Made by a program: the position numbers and the translations under genes. A stretch of 64,000 nucleotides of DNA from JANWHQ01 sp963775275 (GTDB taxonomy: Bacteria; Pseudomonadota; Alphaproteobacteria; Caulobacterales; Caulobacteraceae), in the NCBI GenBank assembly GCA_963775275.1, contig CAVZII010000005.1:2232001-2296000 (forward strand), read 5' to 3'. Each line of letters starts with the position of its first letter. Positions within the stretch are counted from its first letter, which is position 1. Positions 27,717-36,455 of this stretch are shown here, piece by piece. The notes beneath the pieces are model-generated. The model ran no database searches and was not told where the DNA came from. It saw only the letters and a program-made list of their open reading frames with translations.

Positions 27717-29457
27717 ATGTCCCGATCCGAAACAGACCTCGCGCCCTCGCCCGCCGTCCAGGGCGAGCTTCAGCTCTACGCCCCGCCGGCCAACGCCGAG
27801 GAGCTGCTCGTCCCCGCCCGCATGGTCAACGAGTGGGTCTATTGCCCGCGCCTCGCCTTCCTGGAATGGGCGCACGGGGAATGGGCCGGCAACGCCGACA
27901 CGGCCGCCGGCAACCGGGCCCACGCCGCCACGGAGTCCGGCTGGGCGCCGGCGCTGCCCGCGCCCGACGCCCTGCCCGACGACGGCAAGCTCAAGACCCG
28001 CCGCCTCTTCCTCGCGTCCGAGCGCCTCGGTCTCGCCGCCGAGATCGATGTCCTCGAGGCCGAGGACGGCCTGGTCACGCCCGTCGACGTCAAGGCCGGC
28101 AAGCGGCCCCACCTAGCCGAAGGCGCCTGGCTGCCCGAGCGCGTCCAGGTGTGCGCCCAGGGCCTGCTGCTGCGCGACGCCGGCTACGCCTGCGAGGAGG
28201 GCGCCCTCTGGTTCGCCGCCAGCCGCGAGCGCGTGCGCGTGCCCTTTACCGACGATCTGATCGCCGCGACCCTGCGCGCCGCCTCCGAGCTGCGCCTCGC
28301 CGCCGCGGCCGGCCGTCCGCCGCCGCCGCTCGACCACTCGCCCAAGTGCGCGCGCTGCTCGCTCCTGCCCATCTGCCTGCCCGACGAGGTGAACTGGTTC
28401 CGCAAAGGCGCCGTCCCGCGCACCCCGCCGCCGCCCGCCCGGCCGGCGCTGCCGCTCTACGTCCAGACGCCCGGCGCCCGCGTCTCCAAGCGGGACGCGA
28501 CGCTCGTGATCCAGGTGGAGGGCGAGCCCGACCGCATCCTCCCCTTCGACGAGGTGTCCGAGCTCGTCCTCGCCGGTCCGGTGGGCCTGACCACGCCTGC
28601 GATGCACGAGCTTCTGCGGCGCGAGACGCCCGTGGCCTGGACCTCGTCTGGGATTCTGGTTCCTCGGCGCCACGGGCGGCCAGGGGCCGAGAAGCGCGGC
28701 CGTTCGCACCGCCCAGTACGCCCTGGCCGCCGATCCGGCCGCCAGGCTCGCCTTCGCCAAGGCGCTCGTGGCGGCCAAGGTCAGGAACCAGCGCACCTTC
28801 CTGCGCCGCAACTGGCGAGGCGAGGCGGCGGACCGCGGCCCGGTCCTCGACCGGCTCGCGATCCTGGCCGGACGCACCGACAGGATGGAGGACCCGGCCC
28901 GTCTGCTCGGCCTGGAGGGCGAGGCCGCCGCCCTCTACTTCCGCGCCCTGCCGCGGCTCTTCACCGACCAGGTCGCGGCCCTGCCGGCGTTCGCCTTCGA
29001 GCAGCGCAATCGCCGGCCGCCGGCCGACCCGGTCAACGCCTGCCTGTCGCTCGCCTATGCCGTCCTGACCCGGACCTTCTCCGCAGCCCTCACGACCGTC
29101 GGTCTGGATCCCTGGAAGGGCCTCTTCCACGTCGAGCGGCCGGGCCGGCCAGCCCTCGCGCTCGACCTGATCGAGCCCTATCGCCCGCTGGTCGCCGATT
29201 CCGCCGTTCTGATGGCGCTCAACAACGGCGAGCTCGGCCCCGACGATTTCATCACCACCGCGGGCGGCTGCAACCTCAAGCCCAAGGCCCGCCGCGCGCT
29301 CATCTCGGCCTACGAGCGGCGGCTCGACCAGGAGACCACCCACCCGGTCTTCGGCTATCAGGTCACCATGCGCCGCCTGATCCAGGTGCAGGCGCGCCTA
29401 TTCGCGCGCTGGCTGCTGGGCGAGATTCCCGACTACCCGCACTACCTGCCGAGGTGA
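27717..29457 (+). pseudogene. cas4-cas1: Cas4-Cas1 fusion, frameshifted at the start of the Cas1 catalytic region
   Basis: The adaptation protein joins Cas4 (protospacer trimming, PAM selection) and Cas1 (integrase), as is usual in type I-G. The Cas4 part (residues 1 to about 230) has VNEWVYCPRLAFLEW and the iron-sulfur cysteines CARCSLLPIC. The Cas1 part starts at about LPLYVQTPGARVSKRDATL and ends in the other frame with PVNACLSLAYAVL, GLFHVERPGRPALALDLIEP and RPLVADSAV (metal ligands His and Asp). The frame breaks at about 28651-28657: TCTGGGATTCTGG needs one G removed to read SSGFWFLGATGG, the expected Cas1 segment. Start ATG 27717 has GGGAGA upstream. Confidence 0.85.
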
Positions 29458-29463
29458 CCGCCC

Positions 29464-29618
29464 GTGGCTTCGCCCCGCCGCAGCAACGCCGAGCACGCCC
29501 CCACTGCGGCGCGACCCGACGATGTTGGAGGACGGCTCTGATGGCCTTTTCGCGCCTCAGCAACGCCGAGCACGCCCCCGCTGCGGCGCGACCCGACGAT
29601 GTTGGAGAACGCCTCTGA
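29464..29618 (+). repeat. Two tandem 77-bp copies of the cas2 start, forming coupled mini-ORFs
   Basis: The first 12 codons of cas2 plus about 41 following bases are present in two copies before the true gene, each exactly 77 bases apart (starts GTG 29464, ATG 29541, ATG 29618). Each copy encodes a 25-residue peptide (MA-S/F then SNAEHAP, ending DDVGGRL or DDVGERL) and ends in TGA overlapping the next ATG as TGATG. A GTTGGAG ribosome site lies before the second and third starts. So cas2 is preceded by two mini-ORFs coupled by overlap to each other and to it. Confidence 0.85.
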
Positions 29619-29929
29619 TGGCCGTTTCGCGCCGCAGCAACGCAGAGCACGCTTATGTCGTGGCCTACGACATCGCCGAGCCCCGCCGCTGGCGCAAGGT
29701 GTTCAAGACCATGCACGGCTATGGCCGCTGGCTCCAGTTGTCGGTGTTCCATTGCCGCCTCGACGGCGGCCGCCGCTCCGAGATGGCCCAGGCGCTCGAG
29801 GGGCTGATCGACCCCGGCGCCGACCACGTCGTCATCCTCGATCTCGGGCCCGCCGAGGACGTGGAGCTCGCAGTCGAGAGCCTCGGCAAGAGCTTCGAGC
29901 CCATCGAGCGCCGGGCGGTGGTGATCTGA
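29618..29929 (+). CDS. cas2: Cas2 adaptation protein
   Basis: A 103-residue protein that would form the dimer core of the Cas1-Cas2 spacer integrase. It has VVAYDIAEPRRWRKVFKTMH (the conserved first strand with Asp), YGRWLQLSVFHCRLDG (the conserved QxSVF segment) and DHVVILDLGPAED. The start is the third ATG of a 77-bp tandem repeat, selected because only this copy continues into the Cas2 fold. It overlaps the preceding mini-ORF by one base (TGATG). The frame is intact. Confidence 0.9.
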   Translation: MAVSRRSNAEHAYVVAYDIAEPRRWRKVFKTMHGYGRWLQLSVFHCRLDGGRRSEMAQALEGLIDPGADHVVILDLGPAEDVELAVESLGKSFEPIERRAVVI

Positions 29930-30147
29930 CGCGCAGACCGCTAAGCTCGCCTCGACGCGGCGACCGCTGTGATGCGACGAAAACCGTCGTGAGCGCTCGC
30001 GCCGGCATAGATGTTTGATTTTCCAGTAGATCTTTGATATCGTGAATGTGTGTTCTTTCGGCTCTGCACGATCTTCGGGCGTCGGCGCCGGACCGCTCGC
30101 AAGACGCCCTCTAGCCGTTTGAATTGGCTTGCACAAACCGACGGCAG
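29930..30147 (+). promoter_or_regulatory. CRISPR leader with promoter candidate
   Basis: A 218-bp AT-enriched segment between cas2 and the first repeat. A -35-like TTGATT (30015-30020) and a -10-like TATCGT (30038-30043) are 17 bases apart. The direction agrees with a degenerate last repeat at the far end of the array, so new spacers should enter at 30148. Confidence 0.7.
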
Positions 30148-32926
30148 CTGTTCCCGGGCTCGACTGCCCGGGCCTAATTGAAGCAACGCCAGTCTACTAA
30201 GGAACTTCACGCTATCGACCGACTGTTCCCGGGCTCGACTGCCCGGGCCTAATTGAAGCCCGTCGCTCGGCAGTTCTGACCGCTCCTGTTCCCGGGCTCG
30301 ACTGCCCGGGCCTAATTGAAGCGTCCGCGCGCTTCATCCAGATGGCTGTTCCCGGGCTCGACTGCCCGGGCCTAATTGAAGCCTGCCGTGGCCGGCACGA
30401 GCCCTGGACCCGCCGGCCTGTTCCCGGGCTCGACTGCCCGGGCCTAATTGAAGCGTCACGGTCGGCCTGGCCGAGCGTCGCGCCTGCGCGCTCTGTTCCC
30501 GGGCTCGACTGCCCGGGCCTAATTGAAGCAGGCGGCGCGGACGCCGCGCTCGCGACGGCCCGCGATCTGTTCCCGGGCTCGACTGCCCGGGCCTAATTGA
30601 AGCAGCTCGACCCACGCCGAGATGCTACCGCAAGGAGCGGCTGTTCCCGGGCTCGACTGCCCGGGCCTAATTGAAGCCTGGTCAGCCGACGTCCGCGAGC
30701 CCCCAAGAGGCCGGCCGCCTGTTCCCGGGCTCGACTGCCCGGGCCTAATTGAAGCCGGCGGCCGTCGCGTCAGTCGCCGACTGCGCGGCCGACCTGTTCC
30801 CGGGCTCGACTGCCCGGGCCTAATTGAAGCGGCGCAGCACGGTCGCGCAGACGCTCAGCGCGGCCGCCTGTTCCCGGGCTCGACTGCCCGGGCCTAATTG
30901 AAGCGGCCGACACGCGACGATGCCGGTTGCACGGCTCGCACCTGTTCCCGGGCTCGACTGCCCGGGCCTAATTGAAGCGCGGCTGCGTGATCGGAGCTAC
31001 CTCCGTCGGCGACGCCTGTTCCCGGGCTCGACTGCCCGGGCCTAATTGAAGCACCGCCCGCAATCGGCGACCTGGCGCAGCGCCAGATCCTGTTCCCGGG
31101 CTCGACTGCCCGGGCCTAATTGAAGCTCAGCCAGCGCTCGACCACGACGTTGATGTCGTCGTCCTGTTCCCGGGCTCGACTGCCCGGGCCTAATTGAAGC
31201 AGCGCCTGGCGACTGGGGCGTCGGCGCCGCCGGCCACGCTGTTCCCGGGCTCGACTGCCCGGGCCTAATTGAAGCACCTGGCCCGAGGACGCCGCCGCGC
31301 CGTGGGGCGTTGTCGCTGTTCCCGGGCTCGACTGCCCGGGCCTAATTGAAGCAGCGCGGCCGCGTTGGCCCGGACGGCGCCGCCGATCGGCTGTTCCCGG
31401 GCTCGACTGCCCGGGCCTAATTGAAGCACCCTGCCGGCGGCGTCGGACGTCCTGGCGAGCCAGGCGCCTGTTCCCGGGCTCGACTGCCCGGGCCTAATTG
31501 AAGCACGCGCGCGCAGGAGCTGCGCATCGTCGAGCATCGTGGCTGTTCCCGGGCTCGACTGCCCGGGCCTAATTGAAGCCGGCCCGACGACGCCTGGCGC
31601 GAGCCACTGCGATGGCGACCTGTTCCCGGGCTCGACTGCCCGGGCCTAATTGAAGCGGCCGCTCAGCGTCAAGAGCTATCGCGGCGGGCGTGCTGTTCCC
31701 GGGCTCGACTGCCCGGGCCTAATTGAAGCAACCCCGGCGTGCCGCGCAGCACCGCCGACAGCAGCCTGTTCCCGGGCTCGACTGCCCGGGCCTAATTGAA
31801 GCAGCCAGCTCGTCCAGGCCGACTTCGGACAACGGCCTCGCTGTTCCCGGGCTCGACTGCCCGGGCCTAATTGAAGCCCGATCATCTCGACCTGGTGGGT
31901 GGTGGAGATCGGCTGTTCCCGGGCTCGACTGCCCGGGCCTAATTGAAGCTCGCCGAGGCGGGTGGCGAGGGCGGAGCTGGTGTGCGCGCCTGTTCCCGGG
32001 CTCGACTGCCCGGGCCTAATTGAAGCATCAGGGCGAGCTGGATGTCGAACGTGGCGAAGAAGTCTGTTCCCGGGCTCGACTGCCCGGGCCTAATCGAAGC
32101 TTCCTTGCGGCGCGTCCGGACCTGACTTCCGATGAAGCTGTTCCCGGGCTCGACTGCCCGGGCCTAATTGAAGCTTCTCGGCCTGGGCGTGGGGCGAGCG
32201 GCGGCGTCTACCTGTTCCCGGGCTCGACTGCCCGGGCCTAATTGAAGCGCTCGAGATGGGGACGCTCCGGATCGCGCCTCGGCCCTCTGTTCCCGGGCTC
32301 GACTGCCCGGGCCTAATTGAAGCGTCCCCGCGTCGTTGGCGGCATAGACCGCCGAGCCGGCCGCCTGTTCCCGGGCTCGACTGCCCGGGCCTAATTGAAG
32401 CACGCAAGACGCAGGCGGTGGGCATCATGGCCGCGCGCCTGTTCCCGGGCTCGACTGCCCGGGCCTAATTGAAGCGTCGATCGTCCGCGTCGTTGACGAG
32501 CCTGTTCATCGCCTGTTCCCGGGCTCGACTGCCCGGGCCTAATTGAAGCTCCGGCTGCAAGCTCGCCGGGGTCGAGCTGGACGCGATCCTGTTCCCGGGC
32601 TCGACTGCCCGGGCCTAATTGAAGCGGCTATTGAGCATCACCGCCCAGAAGCCGATCTCCGACTGTTCCCGGGCTCGACTGCCCGGGCCTAATTGAAGCG
32701 AGGAGACCGTCGCTTTCGCGCCCAAGATCGCTGCGGCCTGTTCCCGGGCTCGACTGCCCGGGCCTAATTGAAGCGACGTAATTCGAGCGTGACGTCCTGC
32801 CGCCTCACGAGCCTGTTCCCGGGCTCGACTGCCCGGGCCTAATTGAAGCGCCTCAAGCACTGACGGCGAGGCGGGCGTCATCGAGGGCTCTTCCCAGGCT
32901 TAACTGCCCGGGCCTAATTGTGAAGC
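30148..32926 (+). CRISPR. Type I-G CRISPR array, 38 repeats (37-nt) and 37 spacers
   Basis: Repeat units of 37 bases begin CTGTTCCCGGGCTCGACTGC and end in the 17 bases GGGCCTAATTGAAGC preceded by CC. Each forms a CCCGGGC/GCCCGGG 7-bp stem with loop TCGACT and the 3' tag ATTGAAGC. Most spacers are 35-41 nt. Two near the leader are short: spacer 2 (30260-30285, 26 nt) and spacer 3 (30323-30345, 23 nt). Repeat 27 has one change (TAATCG). The last unit (32888-32926) is degenerate, with several substitutions and an inserted TG, and marks the old end. No terminator is seen after it; the metE-like fragment follows within 20 bases. Confidence 0.98.
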
Positions 32927-32944
32927 CTCAACAGATCTCTGATC

Positions 32945-33073
32945 GACCGCCTCGGCCTGGGCCTCGTCCATGGCCACGCCGTTCTCCCGGCCGAAGACGA
33001 CGTCGGTCACCTCCTGCGAGCGCGGCAGGCTGCCGACGTGGGTGGTCAGGATGCGGTCTTGGCTGGTCTTCAT
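32945..33073 (-). pseudogene. 43-codon 5' fragment of the metE-like gene beside the array
   Basis: Exact copy of the first 129 bases of the gene at 16794-17942, starting MKTSQDRILTTHVGSLPRSQ and breaking off after EAQAEAV. The reading frame then runs into the array end. There is no room for a functional enzyme. The identity includes all synonymous sites. Confidence 0.9.
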
Positions 33074-33203
33074 GGTCTTGGGTCTTCCGGGTGCAGGTCT
33101 GAAGGCGGCTGCGGTTGCGCTTAGCCTTGGCGGCGGCCTTGTTCCAGCCGCCGCGACTACTGTCATCGCCGGCGCCCGGCTGCAACGGCCTGCCGGGCCG
33201 CCA
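32945..33203. repeat. Right direct repeat flanking the CRISPR-Cas island
   Basis: Partner of 17814-18073 in the same orientation. The coding 129 bases are identical. The upstream part (33074-33203) shares blocks such as GCGCTTAGCCT and ACTACTGTCAT but has many differences. It ends a few bases before the stop codon of the sulfotransferase gene. Confidence 0.9.
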
Positions 33204-33220
33204 GACAGGGGCGTGCGCCG

Positions 33221-33949
33221 TCAGATCGCGGTCTGCGACAACTCCTGGCGAAGATGCGCGAGCAGGCGGGATTCATTGGCCTGCACCCACCGGAACAGGC
33301 GGTCGTCCTCGGCATGCACGGCGCGAAGCCCGGCCTCGAGCCCCGGATCGAGCTCGATCAGGTGCAAGTCCAGCCGCTTGCAGTGCAGCGGCCTGAGCGG
33401 CCGCCCGGCGATCGCCGAGGCGAGGGCGTTCACGGACGGCGTGGTCGCGGCGGCGAGATACCGGCGCTCGATGGCCCCGATGGCGGCTTCCGCGCTCGGC
33501 TCGCCGCAGATCGTCATGCACTGTTCGTCGCGCCAGGCGCCGGAGCGAAGCCAGTCCGCGGCCACGACGTTCAGGTCCGCGTCATAGGGCGCGCGCAGGA
33601 ACCTGGCGATCTTCTCGGGGGGCGTCCCGCGTTCGACCGAGTGGACGGTCCGATAGCGATAGATCGACTTCAGGCGGGCGATGGGGTCGCGGACCGTCGC
33701 AACGTATCGCGCCGGGCGGCCGAGCATCGGCTCGATCTCCCGAACCGCCTCGTCGAACCGGAAATGGCCGGCCACCAGAGCCAAGGCTCGGCGCTGTTCT
33801 GAAGACTTGCGTTGCAAGGCGCCCATCACCTTGGCGAGCGTCTTGACCGTCACGGTTTCGCCGATCGCGTCCCCGATCGCGCGCTTCAGCGAGGTGCCGC
33901 CCGTCTTGAACACGTGCGGGAAGATGATCGCGAACGGAAGCTGCGCCAT
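33221..33949 (-). CDS. Sulfotransferase family protein
   Basis: A 242-residue protein if started at the ATG at 33949 (MAQLPFAIIFPHVFKTGGTS); an upstream in-frame ATG at 33997 is possible. The PAPS-binding 5' loop is HVFKTGGTSLKRAI and the 3'-phosphate segment is YVATVRDPIARLKSIYRYR, both family-typical. It would transfer sulfate from PAPS to a glycan, lipid or small molecule; the acceptor is unknown. It lies just outside the right direct repeat and so probably belongs to the ancestral chromosome upstream of the metE-like gene before the island arrived. Confidence 0.75.
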   Translation of the reverse strand: MAQLPFAIIFPHVFKTGGTSLKRAIGDAIGETVTVKTLAKVMGALQRKSSEQRRALALVAGHFRFDEAVREIEPMLGRPARYVATVRDPIARLKSIYRYRTVHSVERGTPPEKIARFLRAPYDADLNVVAADWLRSGAWRDEQCMTICGEPSAEAAIGAIERRYLAAATTPSVNALASAIAGRPLRPLHCKRLDLHLIELDPGLEAGLRAVHAEDDRLFRWVQANESRLLAHLRQELSQTAI

Positions 33950-34173
33950 GGCGCGAACGCAAACATGCGGCGCGAGAGCTCGCAAGCGCGCCGCCATCCG
34001 TGCAGTGGGGCTCCGCCCTCTCCGCCGTTGCGGCGCCGCCCTGCGCGCCCTCCTCGTGTCGGTCGCGAGGTTTACAGGGCCGTGTCGTCGCGCTTAGCTG
34101 GCGAGGGCGCCAGCCAATCAGCGAAAAATGGCGGTAATCCAGACACCTGGGCGAGGCGCGGGGGGACAGGTCG

Positions 34174-35538
34174 ATGGCTCATCAGGACGTCACGCCAGCC
34201 GTCGCGGCCGGGCCCCGCTTCAGCCCGGGCTATCGGCGCTGGCTGCTGCTGCTCCTGATGCTGATCTATACCTCGGACTTCATCGATCGCTCGATCTTCT
34301 CGACGCTGGCCCAACCGATCAAGCTCGGGCTTCACCTGACCGACACCCAGCTCGGGGTCCTGGGCGGCCTCGCCTTCGCCGTGGTCTACACCGTGCTCGG
34401 CCTCGTGATCGCCCGGCTCGCCGAGCGGTTCCACCGCGTGGGCATCATGTCCGCGTGCGTGGCGGTCTGGTCGGCCATGACGGCGCTGAGCGGCGTCGCC
34501 ATGAACTTCGGCCAGCTCCTGGTCGCCCGCATGGGCGTCGCCGTCGGCGAGGCCGGCGCCGTGCCCTGCGCCCATTCGCTGATCGCGGACCACTTCCCGG
34601 TCTCCAGGCGCGCCACCGCGCTCGCCGTCTTCTCCCTCGGCATCCCCCTGGGCGTCCTGATCGGGGCGGTGGCCGGCGGCTGGATCGCCCAGAACGTGAG
34701 CTGGCGCGCCGCCTTCATGCTGGTGGGCGCGCCCGGCCTGATGCTGGCCGTGCTCGGCCCCCTGACGCTGAAGGAGCCGCCCCGGGGCCACGTCGACGGG
34801 CTCGACGCCTCGGGCCCCGCGCCCTCGACCTTCCGCGTGATCGCGCGCATCTGGGAGCGGCGCACAGTGGTCTGGGTCCTGGCGGGCGCCACGCTGGCGG
34901 CCACCGCCGGCTACGGGGTCCAGGCCTTCATCGCCGCCTATTTCGTGCGCCGCTTCGGCTTCGACTACGCCCAGGCCGGGCTCGCCACGGGCGCCATTGC
35001 AGGGATCGGCGCAGGGATCAGCACCTTGGCCGGGGGCTTGCTCACCGACCTGATCGGGCGCTGGGACCGGCGCAGCTACGGCTGGGTGCCCGCGGTCGGC
35101 CTGGTCGCGGCGACGCCGATGTTCATCTGGGGGTTCGCCCAGTCCGACTGGAAGCTCGCCCTGCCGCTGCTGTTCGTCGCCGGCGTGGCCCAGCAACTCT
35201 ACCTCGCGCCGACCTTCGCGGTCGCCAACATCGCCGTGGAGCCGCGCATGCGGGCCACCTCGATCGCGCTCTTGTCGGCGGTCTGGAGCCTGATCGGCCT
35301 GGGCTTCGGGCCGGTGATCGTGGGCGCCATCAGCGACAGGACCGCCGCCGCCCTGTCGCATGCGGCCGGCGCCGACGTCATGAGGCTCTGTGGCGCGGCT
35401 GGCTGCGCGGGCGCCAAGGAGGCCTCGTCGGTCGGCCTGATCTACGGCCTGATGGCGATCTCGGTCCTCTTCGCGGCGGGCGCGGCGTTCTACCTGATCG
35501 CCACCCGCAACATGCGCAAGGACCTGCCGGCGGCATGA
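34174..35538 (+). CDS. MFS transporter (spinster/ACS-like)
   Basis: A 454-residue inner-membrane protein with about 12 hydrophobic segments, from the ATG at 34174 preceded by a GGGGGGACAGG ribosome site. The conserved MFS A-motif region is ARLAERFHRVGIM, and the first helix carries DFIDRSIFSTLAQPIK. The pattern (VGEAGAVPCAHSLIADHFPV then SRRATALAVFSLGIPLG) is typical of the spinster-like or organic-anion branch. Substrate unknown; an organic acid or aromatic compound is plausible given the gene neighbourhood. Confidence 0.85.
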   Translation: MAHQDVTPAVAAGPRFSPGYRRWLLLLLMLIYTSDFIDRSIFSTLAQPIKLGLHLTDTQLGVLGGLAFAVVYTVLGLVIARLAERFHRVGIMSACVAVWSAMTALSGVAMNFGQLLVARMGVAVGEAGAVPCAHSLIADHFPVSRRATALAVFSLGIPLGVLIGAVAGGWIAQNVSWRAAFMLVGAPGLMLAVLGPLTLKEPPRGHVDGLDASGPAPSTFRVIARIWERRTVVWVLAGATLAATAGYGVQAFIAAYFVRRFGFDYAQAGLATGAIAGIGAGISTLAGGLLTDLIGRWDRRSYGWVPAVGLVAATPMFIWGFAQSDWKLALPLLFVAGVAQQLYLAPTFAVANIAVEPRMRATSIALLSAVWSLIGLGFGPVIVGAISDRTAAALSHAAGADVMRLCGAAGCAGAKEASSVGLIYGLMAISVLFAAGAAFYLIATRNMRKDLPAA

Positions 35539-35596
35539 AGCCATCTCCGCCCCGCGAACGGGCGTGAGGCTGGCCGCGGAAGAATCATGGCTTTGC

Positions 35597-35827
35597 AGTG
35601 TGGTGGATCGGAGTTCGCACGATAGGCGGCTCCCGCAGTTGCGAACTTCTGATCCTTAAACCACACTAGAATCATAGACTTGCTAGTGTCCTATCGATTC
35701 CGAAGTTCGCATCTGCCTGGCAAAAAGCGCTGGCGAACTTCGGAATGGGACACTAGTGTCCTTTTGGACTTTGACGTTCGTTCGGTGTCGCCACCAGGCG
35801 GTTACGAACGTCGGAGTTGGGACACTC
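35597..35827 (+). repeat. CTAG-ended palindromic repeat, copy 3 (A+B+C)
   Basis: Module A is at about 35597-35669, with its left CTAG lost (reads GCAG). Module B is at 35683-35756. A third related module C (35753-35827) shares the CTAGTGTCC end, but its inner arms are GACGTTCGT/ACGAACGTC instead of GAAGTTCGC/GCGAACTTC. B and C overlap on one CTAG, showing that the modules join at this tetranucleotide. Confidence 0.85.
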
Positions 35828-35914
35828 GCTGCGCCGCGCAGAATCCTGCGCCTCCGTGTCGGCGCGGCGCGATCTCGATCGTCCTCGGGTCGCCATCTCA
35901 ACAGGAGACGTCGC

Positions 35915-36337
35915 ATGTCCGAGCAGCTGCAAGCCCAGGTTCCCGCCATGGCCCCCGCCAGGGGCGGATTGGTCGCCTATCTCAACGTCGACGGCGCAAC
36001 GAAGGCGGCCGAGCTCTATCGAAGGGCGTTCGGGGCCGTCCTGGCGGCCATGGCTCCGCCCGACGACAAGGGCCGGACGATGCACGTCCACCTCTACGTC
36101 AACGGCTCCTCGCTGATGCTCTCGGACTTCTATCCCGAGCACGGCTTCGAGCCGGTCGCGCCGCAGGGGTTCGGTCTGACCCTGATGGTCGACGACATCG
36201 AGACCGATTTCAGACGAGCGGTCGACGCCGGCTGCACCGCGGTCCAGCCGCCGCAGAAGATGTTCTGGGGCGACGTCTACGGCCAGCTGCGCGACCCGTT
36301 CGGCGTGCAGTGGTCGATGAACCAGGCCGCGGGCTGA
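35915..36337 (+). CDS. PhnB-like VOC family protein
   Basis: A 140-residue protein from ATG 35915, with CAGGAGA seven bases upstream. It has a single VOC fold of the PhnB/YdcJ-like type: GGLVAYLNVDGATKAAELYR then RAFGAVLAAMAPP, HVHLYVNGSSLMLSDFYPEH, LMVDDIETDFRRAVDAG and the end YGQLRDPFGVQWSMNQ. Some PhnB-like members lack metal ligands and have no known activity, so no function is assigned. The 376-bp gap upstream is filled by repeat copy 3. Confidence 0.8.
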   Translation: MSEQLQAQVPAMAPARGGLVAYLNVDGATKAAELYRRAFGAVLAAMAPPDDKGRTMHVHLYVNGSSLMLSDFYPEHGFEPVAPQGFGLTLMVDDIETDFRRAVDAGCTAVQPPQKMFWGDVYGQLRDPFGVQWSMNQAAG

Positions 36338-36455
36338 GCGGACCTCGCTCCGGGTCGCGACCGGCTCGATGCTCTCCTCGGCGCGTCCGAATCGGCGAGC
36401 GCGTCCCTGACGGCGTTCCCCAGAACCGCATCGTCGAGTATGGCTCGGATCGGCC

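Noticed and set aside
29930..30147. Leader read as a possible small protein gene
   Set aside because: No convincing start with ribosome site; position and AT content fit a CRISPR leader.
30342..32468. Several reading frames through the CRISPR array encoding repeated VPGLDCPGLIEA or LQLGPGSRAREQ
   Set aside because: They are translations of the 37-nt repeat and spacers with no start or ribosome site; the region is the array itself.
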